A DNA stretch of 64,000 bases from Vreelandella nanhaiensis (GTDB taxonomy: Bacteria; Pseudomonadota; Gammaproteobacteria; Pseudomonadales; Halomonadaceae). Made by a program: the position numbers and the translations under genes. The notes under the pieces were generated by a model. The model saw nothing but the letters and a program-made list of their open reading frames with translations. It ran no database searches and was not told where the DNA came from. Positions within the stretch are counted from its first letter, which is position 1. Each line of letters starts with the position of its first letter. The DNA lies in contig NZ_RZHF01000009.1 in assembly GCF_003990185.1 (NCBI RefSeq), positions 1 to 64,000 of the forward strand, in the 5' to 3' direction. Shown piece by piece: positions 49,101-57,719 of this stretch.

Positions 49101-49224
49101 GATGTCGAGCGCGATTGCCGGAGGCTTAACGTTCGCCACCGCCCTTACCCTACTGCTCACCCCATGCATGCTGGTGCTAGGCGGAAAGTTTCATCGTGTT
49201 GTGAACAGGAATAGCAATGAATGA
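46132..49224 (+). CDS. RND-family efflux pump, inner-membrane subunit
   Basis: 1030-residue proton-driven exporter (AcrB/MMPL type). Twelve membrane helices arise from two halves; helix 1 is TLFLLVSLLLAGVVAWQVIP. Family blocks include PKEANPDVTIPLIYVSLTLE, VVAVMGLRMALLVGLTIPG, the helix-4 LILVAGMLVDGAIVVSELAD with the proton-relay Asp, and the second-half motif GIVVNNNIVLIDTYNELRREG. The absence of strong HME metal signatures suggests organic substrates, but specificity cannot be read. Translationally coupled to its adaptor. Confidence 0.93.
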   Translation: MRQLIDAALHHTRTTLFLLVSLLLAGVVAWQVIPKEANPDVTIPLIYVSLTLEGVSPEDGERLLIRPMEQELRGIEGLRKFTAQSSEGHASISLEFDPGFDPDMALSDVRDRVDIARNELPSEADEPRVMEVNVSEFPVLSIGLSGQLDTRERITVARRLKEEIEGIADVLEVDIAGEQEDLLEIVVDPLVLNSYGIDFNELFNMVSNNNRLVAAGSLDTGAGRMAMKVPGVIESLEDVMNMPVKVDEDRVVTFGDVAWIHPTFKDPEGFARIDDQPAVVLEISKRAGANIIATIAAVRETLDQASDLLPEQLSVTTILDQSTTVEDMLSELLNNVLTAVVLVLIVVVAVMGLRMALLVGLTIPGAFLTGILLVWAFGFTLNIVVLFALILVAGMLVDGAIVVSELADRHLREGQSPHQAWLNAASRMSWPVIASTATTLAVFMPLLFWPGMVGQFMKYLPATVILCLLASLAMALIFLPTLGRLFTRTAAVPTQEDTRPDQSTRMGRGYRRLLSRLLAHPGWVLIVALLLLALIYTAYGRFNHGVDFFPNVEPDSAQVLVRARGDFSAQETDAIVQRVEARLSGMSEVQALYARSFATPNEQLGNDVIGMLQFQFIEWYERRPSREILADMAERASDIPGIRLEFQEQEMGPGGGKPIVLEVSALNPSVADSGVDQLQAIMHELGGFVAIQDNRSLPGVEWRINVDREAAARMGTNITTIGSAVQLLTTGLQVASYRPPEVSDEVDIRVRLPEGWRSLDQLGRMTINTPRGQVPISHFVEIAPAPKVGTLNRIDGRRAITVEADLAPGYLADERLSALFQAAQDRLPDGLMVNVAGEQEDQLEAMQFLISAFFVAIGLMSLILVTQFNSFYQAILVLSAIVFSTAGILIGLLITGQAFGIVMVGMGVIALAGIVVNNNIVLIDTYNELRREGLAPGEAALEAGCLRLRPVLLTAITTVLGLMPMVLGMNVNLFAPSLGFNAPSAQWWTQMSSAIAGGLTFATALTLLLTPCMLVLGGKFHRVVNRNSNE

Positions 49225-49539
49225 CCTATATGGCACGGCCGGGGCGGCTCAACGCCGCCATACGCGGGTGCCGTATTTGTTCGTCCCTCACAAATGCGTT
49301 ACCACGCGCTACGAATACCCGAACCCCGATTTAACGCAAACCCCGTAGCGCGTGGTAAGCGCCAGCGCACCCGCAGCGGCGGCCCGGCGCGAGAGCAGCG
49401 CGCCCAGCGCTGCCGGGGTTAGGTGGCACGGCCGGGGCGGCTCGACGCCATCACTCGCCGCTGGCGCAATAATCAGGCATAGAAATGGACAGGGCTAAGC
49501 AGACAAAGCATCGTCTGGCGATGCTTCTGGAGGGCAATA
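49225..49539. repeat. Intergenic palindromic repeat triplet, A-B-A(truncated)
   Basis: Module A forward (49241-49313) and B reversed (49344-49420) meet tail to tail across about 30 bp. A second A begins near 49431 (GGCACGGCCGGGGCGGCTC is repeated) but lacks its tail. In the first A the inner stem is TTTGT/ACAAA. No gene is seen between the RND pump and rsd. Confidence 0.85.
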
Positions 49540-50028
49540 TTAGGCGGAGGTTTTGGTATGCAGAGGCGTATGTGCCGCATGCAAGCGCGCGATCAGCTGA
49601 TCTTCTAACGCAAAACGTTCGGTTAGACCTTTTGCCAAGCGGTCGATCCAGGCAGGCAGCCTTACCAAATGCTGCTGACAACGAACTGACGATGCGTAGT
49701 CAGTATCGAACTCGAGCACCATTTCGGTAGACATTTCCAGCCGCTCCAGAAGCTGAGAGGCAATCTGCAGGGCACTTTCATCATTGAACGCCCGCGCCTC
49801 TTCGGCTAACTGAGGGTAAATTTCAAAGTGACCGGCGCTGATATAATCCATTAGCGTTTCGCTGAAGGTATCAATGCGCGCTTTACTGACAGCCTCAAGC
49901 TCGCTGTCGCACGCTTCCTTCAACTCAATAAAAGTGATCAACAGCGAGCGACGCTGCTCAAGCCATCGATCAATCAGGTTATGAACGCCTCCCCAGCGCT
50001 CCTGGGCATTTTTGCAATCTTCGAGCAT
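49540..50028 (-). CDS. rsd: Regulator of sigma D (anti-sigma-70 factor)
   Basis: 162-residue helical protein of the Rsd/AlgQ family that binds sigma-70 in stationary phase and can favour alternative sigma factors. MLEDCKNAQERWGGVHNLID and RWLEQRRSLLITFIEL match the family's N-terminal half. Later, ISAGHFEIYPQLAEEA and LVRLPAWIDRLAKGLTERF correspond to the conserved C-terminal helices. Length is very close to E. coli Rsd (158). Confidence 0.9.
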   Translation of the reverse strand: MLEDCKNAQERWGGVHNLIDRWLEQRRSLLITFIELKEACDSELEAVSKARIDTFSETLMDYISAGHFEIYPQLAEEARAFNDESALQIASQLLERLEMSTEMVLEFDTDYASSVRCQQHLVRLPAWIDRLAKGLTERFALEDQLIARLHAAHTPLHTKTSA

Positions 50029-50356
50029 GTAGCTTCTCCTTGCTAATAGCCACCTACAACAAAGCTAGACTCACCTTTTCATCTTGCTCTGTCAATCCCA
50101 TTAGGGCCGGTTTCCTTAGTACTAAACAACCATCGATAGTAGCGCCTTTCTCAGCGGGATGATCATAAATATCATCTCTACCCTGGTGCAGTACCATTCC
50201 CCCATGTTCACACCGTATGATCGTGATTACGAGTGTTATAAGTGGCTGATAAAAAAGCGCTTGAAAAAATACTTTAAGCTTAAAAATTTTAATCTTGAAT
50301 TTTTAAAGCCATTTCCCTATCTTCAAAAAGAACGAGCATCTAAGGGGAAAACAATA
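50029..50356. promoter_or_regulatory. Divergent intergenic region upstream of the catabolic cluster
   Basis: 328 bp between rsd (minus) and the first catabolic gene (plus). The right half (50240-50350) is strongly AT-rich and ends with AAGGGGAAAACAAT before the start codon, a good ribosome site. It probably holds the promoter of the catabolic operon and the target of the MarR regulator, but I could not fix a clear operator palindrome. Confidence 0.5.
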
Positions 50357-52642
50357 ATGAAAATCGCCTGCCTGGGTGGAGGACCCGCCGGTCTTTACTT
50401 TGCTATCAGTATGAAACTACGCGATACCATCCATGAAATTGTGGTTATCGAGCGTAACCGTGCAGACGATACCTTTGGTTGGGGCGTCGTTTTATCCGAC
50501 GAGACCCTGGACAATCTGGCAGCGAATGACCCGGTAAGTGCCTCGCGTATTCGTGAACATTTCGCGTATTGGGATGATGTTGCGGTTATACATAAAGGGG
50601 TTAAAACCGTTTCAACCGGCCATGGGTTTTGTGGCATTGGCCGCCGTCAATTGCTTCTCTTGCTGCAAGAGCGAGCTCGTGAGCTAGGCGTAGAAATGCG
50701 CTTTGAAACCGACATAACCGAAACAAGTATCGATGAGTACCGGCGTGAATTTGACATGGTACTCGCCGCCGACGGTCTCAACTCCCGTACCCGCCAAGCT
50801 TATGCTGAGTATTTCAAACCCGATATTGACGTGCGTGCCTGCAAATTTGTCTGGCTGGGTACACATCAGACCTTCAACGACGCCTTCACTTTTATTTTCG
50901 AAAAGACCGAGCATGGCTGGGTCTGGGCGCACGCCTATCAGTTCGATAACGATACCGCGACGTTCATCGTTGAGTGTAGTGAGGCTACCTGGCAGGCGTT
51001 TGGCTTTGGTGAGCTTAGCCAACAGGAATCGATTGCGATCTGCGAACGGATCTTTGCCCAACATCTTGGCGGCCATTCATTAATGACCAATGCCAACCAC
51101 GTGCGCGGCTCGGCGTGGATCAACTTCCCACGCGTACTCTGCGAAAAGTGGAGTTTCGAAAATGTGGTGTTGATGGGCGATGCGGCCGCCACCGCCCACT
51201 TTTCGATTGGTTCAGGTTCAAAGCTTGCCTTGGAAAGTGCCATTGCTCTCGCTGAGTATTTACATAGCGAAAGCAGCATGAGCGCTGCCTTTGCTCGCTA
51301 TGAAGAGGAACGCCGTTTTGAGGTGCTGCGTTTGCAATCAGCCGCGCGCAACTCGACCGAGTGGTTCGAGCAGGTAGAGCGCTATCTGGATCTCGACCCG
51401 GTTCAGTTCAACTACTCGTTATTGACTCGCTCGCAACGTATCAGCCATGAAAATCTGCGAATGCGTGACCCACAGTGGTTGCAAAGCGCAGAACGCTGGT
51501 TTCAGGCTCAGGCAGGGAATCCTGAGAGTTCCCGGGCGCCGATGTTCGCGCCCTACCAGCTGCGCGATATGCGCTTGGCTAACCGGGTGGTGGTGTCGCC
51601 AATGGCGCAATACAAGGCAGTGGATGGCTGCCCCACCGATTGGCATTTTACCCATTATGCCGAGCGTGCCAAAGGTGGCGCCGGTTTGGTGTACACCGAG
51701 ATGACCTGTGTCAGCCCAACCGGGCGTATCACACCGGGGTGCCCGGGCTTGTATGCCCCCGAGCATGAAACCGCCTGGAAACGCCTGTGCGATTTTGTTC
51801 ATGCAGAAACCTCTGCCAAGCTATGCGCTCAGCTTGGGCATTCAGGCCCTAAAGGTTCTACCCAACTTGGCTGGCAAGAGATGGACGCCCCCCTTGTCGA
51901 TGGCAACTGGCCCATAATGGCAGCCTCTGCCGTACCTTGGTCTGAGCGAAATCAGGTGCCTAAAGCCATGACCCGCGACGATATGGACCGCGTGCGTGAC
52001 GAGTTTGTCAGCGCCGCACAAATGGCTGACCGCGCTGGTTTCGACATGATCGAGATTCACGCCGCCCACGGCTATTTGCTCTCATCCTTCATTACCCCGC
52101 TGACCAACCACCGGGACGACGAGTATGGCGGCTCTTTAGATAATCGCCTGCGCTACCCGCTTGAGGTTACCCGCGCCGTGCGCAGCGTTTGGCCTGCTCA
52201 CAAACCGCTGGCGGTACGTATATCCGCCAATGATTGGCGCGGCGATGAAGGCATCACGCCCGATGATGCGGTGGAGATTGCCAAGCGTCTTCGCGCAGCA
52301 GACGTGGATATCATTGATGTCTCCGCCGGGCAAACCTCGACACAGGCCAAACCGGTGTATGGGCGCATGTTCCAAACACCTTTTTCTGACCGCATCCGTA
52401 ATGAGACGCCTATCGCCACCATGGCGGTGGGCAATATCTATCAAGCCGATCATGTGAACTCGATTCTGATCGCTGGGCGTGCCGACTTGGTATGCATCGC
52501 TCGTCCTCACCTCGCCGACCCTTACTGGTTACTGCATGTTGCGGCTAAGCTGGGCGATCACGACGTTGAATGGCCAGCGCCCTATCGCGCAGGTGCCGAT
52601 CAGCTACAGCGCTTGGCAGAACGTGACGAGGGCTGGGTATGA
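50357..52642 (+). CDS. 2-Aminobenzoyl-CoA (or salicylyl-CoA) monooxygenase / old yellow enzyme fusion
   Basis: About 761 residues. Residues 1-390 are an FAD aromatic hydroxylase: [20 protein letters not shown] (dinucleotide fold), [13 protein letters not shown], and [19 protein letters not shown]. Residues about 395-760 are an old-yellow-enzyme reductase: [39 protein letters not shown] and [20 protein letters not shown]. This architecture is known from Azoarcus 2-aminobenzoyl-CoA monooxygenase/reductase, which hydroxylates and dearomatises anthraniloyl-CoA, and from proteins annotated salicylyl-CoA 5-hydroxylase. Here beta-oxidation-type genes follow, which favours the dearomatising reaction. 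The ATG at 50357 has AAGGGGA upstream; an in-frame start at 50159 would add an unrelated basic leader. Confidence 0.88.
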   Translation: MKIACLGGGPAGLYFAISMKLRDTIHEIVVIERNRADDTFGWGVVLSDETLDNLAANDPVSASRIREHFAYWDDVAVIHKGVKTVSTGHGFCGIGRRQLLLLLQERARELGVEMRFETDITETSIDEYRREFDMVLAADGLNSRTRQAYAEYFKPDIDVRACKFVWLGTHQTFNDAFTFIFEKTEHGWVWAHAYQFDNDTATFIVECSEATWQAFGFGELSQQESIAICERIFAQHLGGHSLMTNANHVRGSAWINFPRVLCEKWSFENVVLMGDAAATAHFSIGSGSKLALESAIALAEYLHSESSMSAAFARYEEERRFEVLRLQSAARNSTEWFEQVERYLDLDPVQFNYSLLTRSQRISHENLRMRDPQWLQSAERWFQAQAGNPESSRAPMFAPYQLRDMRLANRVVVSPMAQYKAVDGCPTDWHFTHYAERAKGGAGLVYTEMTCVSPTGRITPGCPGLYAPEHETAWKRLCDFVHAETSAKLCAQLGHSGPKGSTQLGWQEMDAPLVDGNWPIMAASAVPWSERNQVPKAMTRDDMDRVRDEFVSAAQMADRAGFDMIEIHAAHGYLLSSFITPLTNHRDDEYGGSLDNRLRYPLEVTRAVRSVWPAHKPLAVRISANDWRGDEGITPDDAVEIAKRLRAADVDIIDVSAGQTSTQAKPVYGRMFQTPFSDRIRNETPIATMAVGNIYQADHVNSILIAGRADLVCIARPHLADPYWLLHVAAKLGDHDVEWPAPYRAGADQLQRLAERDEGWV

Positions 52643-53394
52643 GCCTGGTAGACAAACATATGGCAGGCAAACGAGCGGTCATTACCGGCGGCGGCAGCGG
52701 TATCGGTGCCGATATGGCCTTGGCCTTTGCTGAAGCGGGGGCTGAGGTCACGATTACCGGGCGCCGTGAAGCCGCCCTTCAAGCCATCGCCGAGCAGCAT
52801 GACAGCATTCACTGCGCGGTAGTCGACGTCACCGACGAAGCCGCCATGGTGGCGCTGTTCGAGCAGCTGGGTAGCGTTGATATTGTGATTGCCAATGCGG
52901 GCGCTGCCGAAAGCGCGCCGTTCGCTAAAACCTCGTTTGAACAGTGGCAGCGTATGCTGAACGTTAACCTGAGCGGGGTATTTTTGACCCTTCGCGAGGG
53001 CTTAAAGCAGTTAAACGACGGCGGCCGATTAATTGCCGTTGCCTCTACCGCAGGCCTTAAAGGCTATGCCTACGTGGGCGCTTACTGCGCGGCCAAACAT
53101 GGAGTAGTCGGGCTCGTGCGTTCACTGGCGTCAGAGACAGCCACCCGTAACATTACCGTTAATGCGCTATGTCCCGGTTTTACCGACACGCCACTATTAG
53201 CGGCCAGCATTGAGACCATTGTGAACAAGACAGGACAATCTGCCGAGCAGGCAAGCACACATTTTAAATCCACGAACCCCACCGGCCGCCTGATAACGCC
53301 TTCAGAGGTGACCGCGACCGCCATGTGGTTATGCGGCCCGCATAGCGGCGCCATCAATGGCCAGGCGATCTCGATTTCAGGAGGCGAGGTATGA
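52639..53394 (+). CDS. SDR-family dehydrogenase
   Basis: 251-residue classical short-chain dehydrogenase. NAD(P)-binding motif [23 protein letters not shown] motif in VIANAGAA; catalytic Ser in IAVASTAG and YxxxK in GAYCAAKHG. The tail [13 protein letters not shown] is standard. It overlaps both neighbours by four bases (ATGA), placing it in the operon. A likely job is oxidation of a hydroxyacyl-CoA formed after ring reduction or cleavage; the exact substrate is inferred only from context. Confidence 0.9.
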   Translation: MSLVDKHMAGKRAVITGGGSGIGADMALAFAEAGAEVTITGRREAALQAIAEQHDSIHCAVVDVTDEAAMVALFEQLGSVDIVIANAGAAESAPFAKTSFEQWQRMLNVNLSGVFLTLREGLKQLNDGGRLIAVASTAGLKGYAYVGAYCAAKHGVVGLVRSLASETATRNITVNALCPGFTDTPLLAASIETIVNKTGQSAEQASTHFKSTNPTGRLITPSEVTATAMWLCGPHSGAINGQAISISGGEV

Positions 53395-53843
53395 CGGCAG
53401 AGCGCTTGAGCAAGGAACGCTTGCGGCTATGGTTGCGCATGTTGCGGGTAACTCGCCAAGTGGAATCCACGCTGCGTGAGCGCCTGCGTACCGAGCATGA
53501 CACGACGCTACCTCGTTTTGATGTCATGGCGGCGCTGTATGCCGATGGGAATGGCTTGAAGATGAATGAATTGTCTCGACGCTTACGGGTATCGAATGGC
53601 AACGTCACCGGCATTATTGATCGCCTGGTAGAGGATGGCTGCGTTGAGCGTATTGCTATTGAGGGTGACCGACGTGCTACCCGGGTATGTCTGACGGACG
53701 CGGGACGCGCAAGCTTTAGTAAAATGGCAACTGAACATGAACGCTGGATCAATGCGCTATTTGAAGGGGTGGCTGAAGAAGACGCCCACCATATCGGTGA
53801 GTTGCTCCACCGGCTACCCACGCCACTTCACGACGCGACTTAA
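53391..53843 (+). CDS. MarR-family transcriptional regulator
   Basis: 150 residues with the winged-helix pattern: TTLPRFDVMAALYADGNGLK, LSRRLRVSNGNVTGIIDRLV (recognition helix) and the wing VERIAIEGDRRATRVCLTD. MarR proteins in aromatic-degradation clusters often respond to the aryl-CoA thioester or free acid. Its location inside the operon, overlapping the SDR gene, implies feedback control of the cluster. Confidence 0.92.
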   Translation: MTAERLSKERLRLWLRMLRVTRQVESTLRERLRTEHDTTLPRFDVMAALYADGNGLKMNELSRRLRVSNGNVTGIIDRLVEDGCVERIAIEGDRRATRVCLTDAGRASFSKMATEHERWINALFEGVAEEDAHHIGELLHRLPTPLHDAT

Positions 53844-53891
53844 CCACGCTATTTGCTACCCGATTAACCACTGACTGACGAGAACAATAAG

Positions 53892-54704
53892 ATGACGAGC
53901 ATGGCGGAATTAGCCCCTGAACATTTTATCTGGGAAATGAGAGGTAAGGTCGCCGTTATTCGGCTGAATCGCCCGGAACGCAAAAACCCGCTGACCTTTG
54001 AAAGCTATGCCGAGCTGCGCAATACCTTTCGCGATTTGGTGTACGCCACCGATGTGAGCGCGGTGGTATTTACGTCCAACGGCGACAACTTCTGCTCCGG
54101 CGGTGATGTGCATGAAATTATCGGCCCGCTGGTGGGCCGTGACATGAAGGGCTTACTTGAATTCACCCGAATGACGGGGGATTTAGTAAAAGCCATGCTG
54201 AACTGCGGCAAACCGATCATTGCCGCCATTGATGGCATTTGCGTAGGGGCGGGAGCGATTATCGCCATGTCCTCGGATATTCGTTTTGCCACCCCCCGTG
54301 CCAGCACAGCGTTTCTGTTCACCCGCGTGGGTTTAGCTGGTTGCGATATGGGCGCCTGCGCGATTCTACCGCGTATTATCGGCCAGGGGCGTGCGGCGGA
54401 TTTACTTTATAGCGGCCGCAGCATGAGCGCTGAAGAAGGCCTGCAATGGGGCTTTTATAACCGTGTAGTCGAACCTGAAGCCCTGGAAGAAGAGGCTATT
54501 GCCTACGCCACTCGGCTGGCCCAGGGCCCCACTTTTGCGCATAGCATTACCAAGACACAGCTGAACCAGGAGTGGTCGATGAGCCTTGAACAGGCCATTG
54601 AATCAGAAGCTCAGGCACAAGCGATCTGCATGCAAACCAACGACTTTGCGCGCGCCTACCACGCCTTTGTAGCCAAACAAAAACCCGAGTTCAAGGGGGA
54701 TTAA
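53892..54704 (+). CDS. Enoyl-CoA hydratase/isomerase-family protein
   Basis: 270-residue crotonase-fold protein. [20 protein letters not shown] is the N-terminal signature. The oxyanion hole comes from [11 protein letters not shown] and [20 protein letters not shown], and [18 protein letters not shown] is the usual third block. The first crotonase glutamate position is occupied by a Cys/Asp-containing LAGCDMGA segment, so the exact reaction (hydration, isomerisation or ring hydrolysis) is uncertain. Its stop overlaps the acyl-CoA dehydrogenase start by one base. Confidence 0.9.
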   Translation: MTSMAELAPEHFIWEMRGKVAVIRLNRPERKNPLTFESYAELRNTFRDLVYATDVSAVVFTSNGDNFCSGGDVHEIIGPLVGRDMKGLLEFTRMTGDLVKAMLNCGKPIIAAIDGICVGAGAIIAMSSDIRFATPRASTAFLFTRVGLAGCDMGACAILPRIIGQGRAADLLYSGRSMSAEEGLQWGFYNRVVEPEALEEEAIAYATRLAQGPTFAHSITKTQLNQEWSMSLEQAIESEAQAQAICMQTNDFARAYHAFVAKQKPEFKGD

Positions 54705-55840
54705 TGAGCGACCAGCAATTTCTTGATTGGCCCTTCTTTGAGGACCAGCATCGCGATCTTTCAGCACGCTTGGAAAAGTGGTGCCAGGCAGAGTTGCCTC
54801 GCGAGCACGGCGATGTAGATGCCACCTGTATTCAGCTCGTCCGTGACCTGGGTAAAGCAGGTTTTTTGGAAGGCACGGCTGGCAAGCATATCGATGTACG
54901 CAGTTTGTGCCTGATCCGCGAGACTCTCGCTCGTCATGATGGCCTGGCTGATTTTGCATTTGCCATGCAGGGGCTGGGCACCGGTGCGATTAGCCTGTTT
55001 GGTAGCGATGAACAAAAGCAGTGGCTGGATAAAACCCGCCACGGTAAAGCGCTCTCGGCGTTTGCGCTGAGCGAGCCTCGTTCAGGCTCTGATGTAGCGC
55101 AGCTCGATACCACGGCCCAGCGCGAGGACGACGGCTACCGTTTGAATGGCGAAAAAACGTGGATCTCTAACGGCGGTATTGCCGACATATATACAGTCTT
55201 CGCACGTACCGGCGAAGGTCCGGGCGCCAAAGGGTTATCGGCTTTTTTAGTGCCTGCCACGACACCTGGGCTGGAAATTCGGGAACGCCTGGAAACGGTT
55301 GCCCCTCACCCGCTGGCTCGCTTGGGCTTTAACGATATGTTTTTGCCGAAAAGCGCGCTAATCGGCCAGCCGGGCCAGGGGTTTCGTATTGCCATGGCGG
55401 TTCTGGATGTCTTTCGTTCAACCGTTGGGGCGGCGGCTCTGGGCTTTGCCCGCCGGGCGCTGGATGAATCATTATCCCGCAGCCGCTCTCGCGAGCTCTT
55501 TGGCGCATCACTCTCCGATCTACAAATGGTTCAGGGCCACTTGGCCGACATGGCACTAAACGTGGATGCGGCCGCCCTTCTGGTTTACCGCGCGGCCTGG
55601 ACCAAGGATCAGGGTGCTGCGCGCGTTACCCGGGAAGCGGCCATGGCCAAGCTATTTGCCACTGACAAGGCGCAGGAGGTCATTGACCAAGCCGTGCAGC
55701 TACACGGCGGCGACGGGGTGCGCAAAGGCCATATTATTGAAAGCCTTTACCGTGAAATCCGCGCGCTTCGTATTTATGAAGGTGCTTCAGACGTGCAAAA
55801 GGTCGTGATCGCCCGTAGCCTGCTTTCCGAGGTGAGCTGA
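54704..55840 (+). CDS. Acyl-CoA dehydrogenase
   Basis: 378-residue FAD enzyme. [16 protein letters not shown] and [20 protein letters not shown] are the two flavin/substrate-binding signatures. The C-terminal block [20 protein letters not shown] and [19 protein letters not shown] matches the family, with the catalytic Glu probably in YEGASDVQ. Expected role is alpha,beta-desaturation of an acyl-CoA intermediate of the pathway. A 187-bp gap follows before the ligase gene. Confidence 0.92.
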   Translation: MSDQQFLDWPFFEDQHRDLSARLEKWCQAELPREHGDVDATCIQLVRDLGKAGFLEGTAGKHIDVRSLCLIRETLARHDGLADFAFAMQGLGTGAISLFGSDEQKQWLDKTRHGKALSAFALSEPRSGSDVAQLDTTAQREDDGYRLNGEKTWISNGGIADIYTVFARTGEGPGAKGLSAFLVPATTPGLEIRERLETVAPHPLARLGFNDMFLPKSALIGQPGQGFRIAMAVLDVFRSTVGAAALGFARRALDESLSRSRSRELFGASLSDLQMVQGHLADMALNVDAAALLVYRAAWTKDQGAARVTREAAMAKLFATDKAQEVIDQAVQLHGGDGVRKGHIIESLYREIRALRIYEGASDVQKVVIARSLLSEVS

Positions 55841-56027
55841 CACACGTAAACGCCGTACATTACTCAGCACAATTTTGCTCAATACGACATTGCTAAACGC
55901 TACATTGCCAAGAACAAAGCATTGCCAAGAACAAAAATAATGCATAACGCCAGACACCGTATCCCTGACAGCGCCTTCATTGAGACGTCGTCAGGAATAA
56001 ACAACGACACTAAATACGGAGGTTGGT

Positions 56028-57692
56028 ATGTACTTTCAGTCGGCCCATGTGGACACGTTTGCGCGGGATAACCTGCCACCCACTGATGGACAGCCAGAAT
56101 TTCTGCTTTCAGGCTTCGATTACCCCGAACGGCTAAACGCGGGTGTGGAACTCTGTGACCGTTTGGTCGCTAACGGCTTCGGCGAACGTATTGCCCTGGC
56201 AGGCAACGGAAGGCGCCGCACTTACCATGAACTCACCGAGTGGACCAATCGCCTTGCCAATGTATTGGTAGACGATTTAGGCGTGATTCCCGGCCAGCGG
56301 GTGTTGATTCGCTCAGCCAATAACCCGGCAATGGTGGCCTGCTGGATAGCAGCCACCAAGGTGGGTGCTGTAGTGGTGAACACCATGCCGATGCTACGTG
56401 CCAAGGAGTTGAGTCAGGTAATTGATAAGGCGGAAATCAGTTTGGCCTTATGCGATACCCGCCTGCTTGAAGAACTCATGGATAGCCAATCCCAAAGCCA
56501 ATTTCTCAAGCGGGTGGTCGGCTTTGATGGCACAGCGAACCATGATGCGGAACTGGACCGCCTGGCACTAGGCAAGCCTGCTACCTTTGATGCTGTTGAT
56601 ACCGCTGCCGATGACGTGGCACTGCTGGGTTTCACTTCCGGTACCACCGGTTCGCCTAAAGCCACCATGCATTTTCATCGTGACTTACTGATCATCGCCG
56701 ATGGCTATGCTCAGGAAGTGCTGCAGGTAACACCGGACGATATCTTCGTCGGTTCTCCCCCACTGGCCTTTACCTTTGGCCTGGGCGGGCTTGCTATCTT
56801 CCCTTTACGTTTTGGCGCAACGGCGGTACTGCTTGAGCACGCCTCCCCGCCCAACATGATGGAGATTATCCGTGAATATCAGGCAACGGTTGTGTTTACT
56901 GCACCTACTGCCTATCGCGCCATGCTCTCCGCTCCTAGTAGCCGTACCGATCTGAGCAGCTTGCGCATTGCGGTTTCTGCAGGCGAAACGCTGCCAGCGC
57001 CTATCTATCACGATTGGATCAAGCAAACGGGTGTCCCGATACTGGATGGTATCGGGGCCACTGAAATGCTGCATATTTTTATCTCCAACCGCCTGGATGA
57101 CCACCGCCCTAACTGTACGGGCAAACCGGTGACCGGCTATCAGGCGCGCATTGTGGATAACGCCATGGGCGATGTGCCGTGTGGTACGGTCGGCAGGCTC
57201 GCGGTGCGTGGGCCTACGGGTTGTCGCTATTTAGCCGATAAGCGGCAACGCAATTACGTGGCCGATGGCTGGAACATCACCGGTGATGCCTTTTATCAGG
57301 ATGAGGAAGGCTACTTTCATTTCGCCGCCCGCAATGACGATATGATTATCTCCGCAGGTTACAACATCGCCGGGCCTGAGGTGGAGTCGGCTCTGCTTGC
57401 CCACCCCGCCGTCAAGGAGTGCGCCGTGATCGGCGCGCCACACCAGGAGCGAGGCCAAATTGTTGAGGCATTTGTGGTTTTAAACGATGGATTTGAGGAA
57501 GATGATGCTTGCCGGCAAACGCTGCAGGATTTTGTAAAGCAAACAATTGCGCCGTACAAATATCCTCGTTCGATACGCTTTATCGATACGCTGCCTAAAA
57601 CCTCCACCGGTAAAGTCCAGCGTTTTCGATTGAATCAGGCGTATTACGCGGATAGCGGCCTTCCTGGCGTTAACATACCTGCCTCTAAGTAA
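56028..57692 (+). CDS. Aryl-CoA ligase (2-aminobenzoate/benzoate-CoA ligase family)
   Basis: 554-residue ATP-dependent acid-CoA ligase that would activate the aromatic acid as its thioester. AMP-binding P-loop ALLGFTSGTTGSPKATMHFH; VFTAPTAYRAMLSAP; GIGATEMLHIFISNR; the hinge GWNITGDAFYQDEEGYFHFA; and the C-terminal lysine loop PKTSTGKVQRFRL (catalytic Lys). GIGATEMLHIF is the form seen in benzoate-CoA ligases. Substrate anthranilate is inferred from the cluster, not from the binding pocket. A GGAGG site precedes the ATG (ACGGAGGTTGGT). Confidence 0.9.
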   Translation: MYFQSAHVDTFARDNLPPTDGQPEFLLSGFDYPERLNAGVELCDRLVANGFGERIALAGNGRRRTYHELTEWTNRLANVLVDDLGVIPGQRVLIRSANNPAMVACWIAATKVGAVVVNTMPMLRAKELSQVIDKAEISLALCDTRLLEELMDSQSQSQFLKRVVGFDGTANHDAELDRLALGKPATFDAVDTAADDVALLGFTSGTTGSPKATMHFHRDLLIIADGYAQEVLQVTPDDIFVGSPPLAFTFGLGGLAIFPLRFGATAVLLEHASPPNMMEIIREYQATVVFTAPTAYRAMLSAPSSRTDLSSLRIAVSAGETLPAPIYHDWIKQTGVPILDGIGATEMLHIFISNRLDDHRPNCTGKPVTGYQARIVDNAMGDVPCGTVGRLAVRGPTGCRYLADKRQRNYVADGWNITGDAFYQDEEGYFHFAARNDDMIISAGYNIAGPEVESALLAHPAVKECAVIGAPHQERGQIVEAFVVLNDGFEEDDACRQTLQDFVKQTIAPYKYPRSIRFIDTLPKTSTGKVQRFRLNQAYYADSGLPGVNIPASK

Positions 57693-57719
57693 TAACAACG
57701 CCACAAATACAATGAGGGA

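Noticed and set aside
50159..50356. N-terminal extension of the monooxygenase/OYE fusion
   Set aside because: AT-rich basic leader unlike the family, while a good ribosome site precedes the ATG at 50357.
55903..55935. Direct repeat CATTGCCAAGAACAAA, two copies 17 bp apart, before the ligase gene
   Set aside because: Only two copies with no palindrome; could be an operator or simple slippage, too weak to call.
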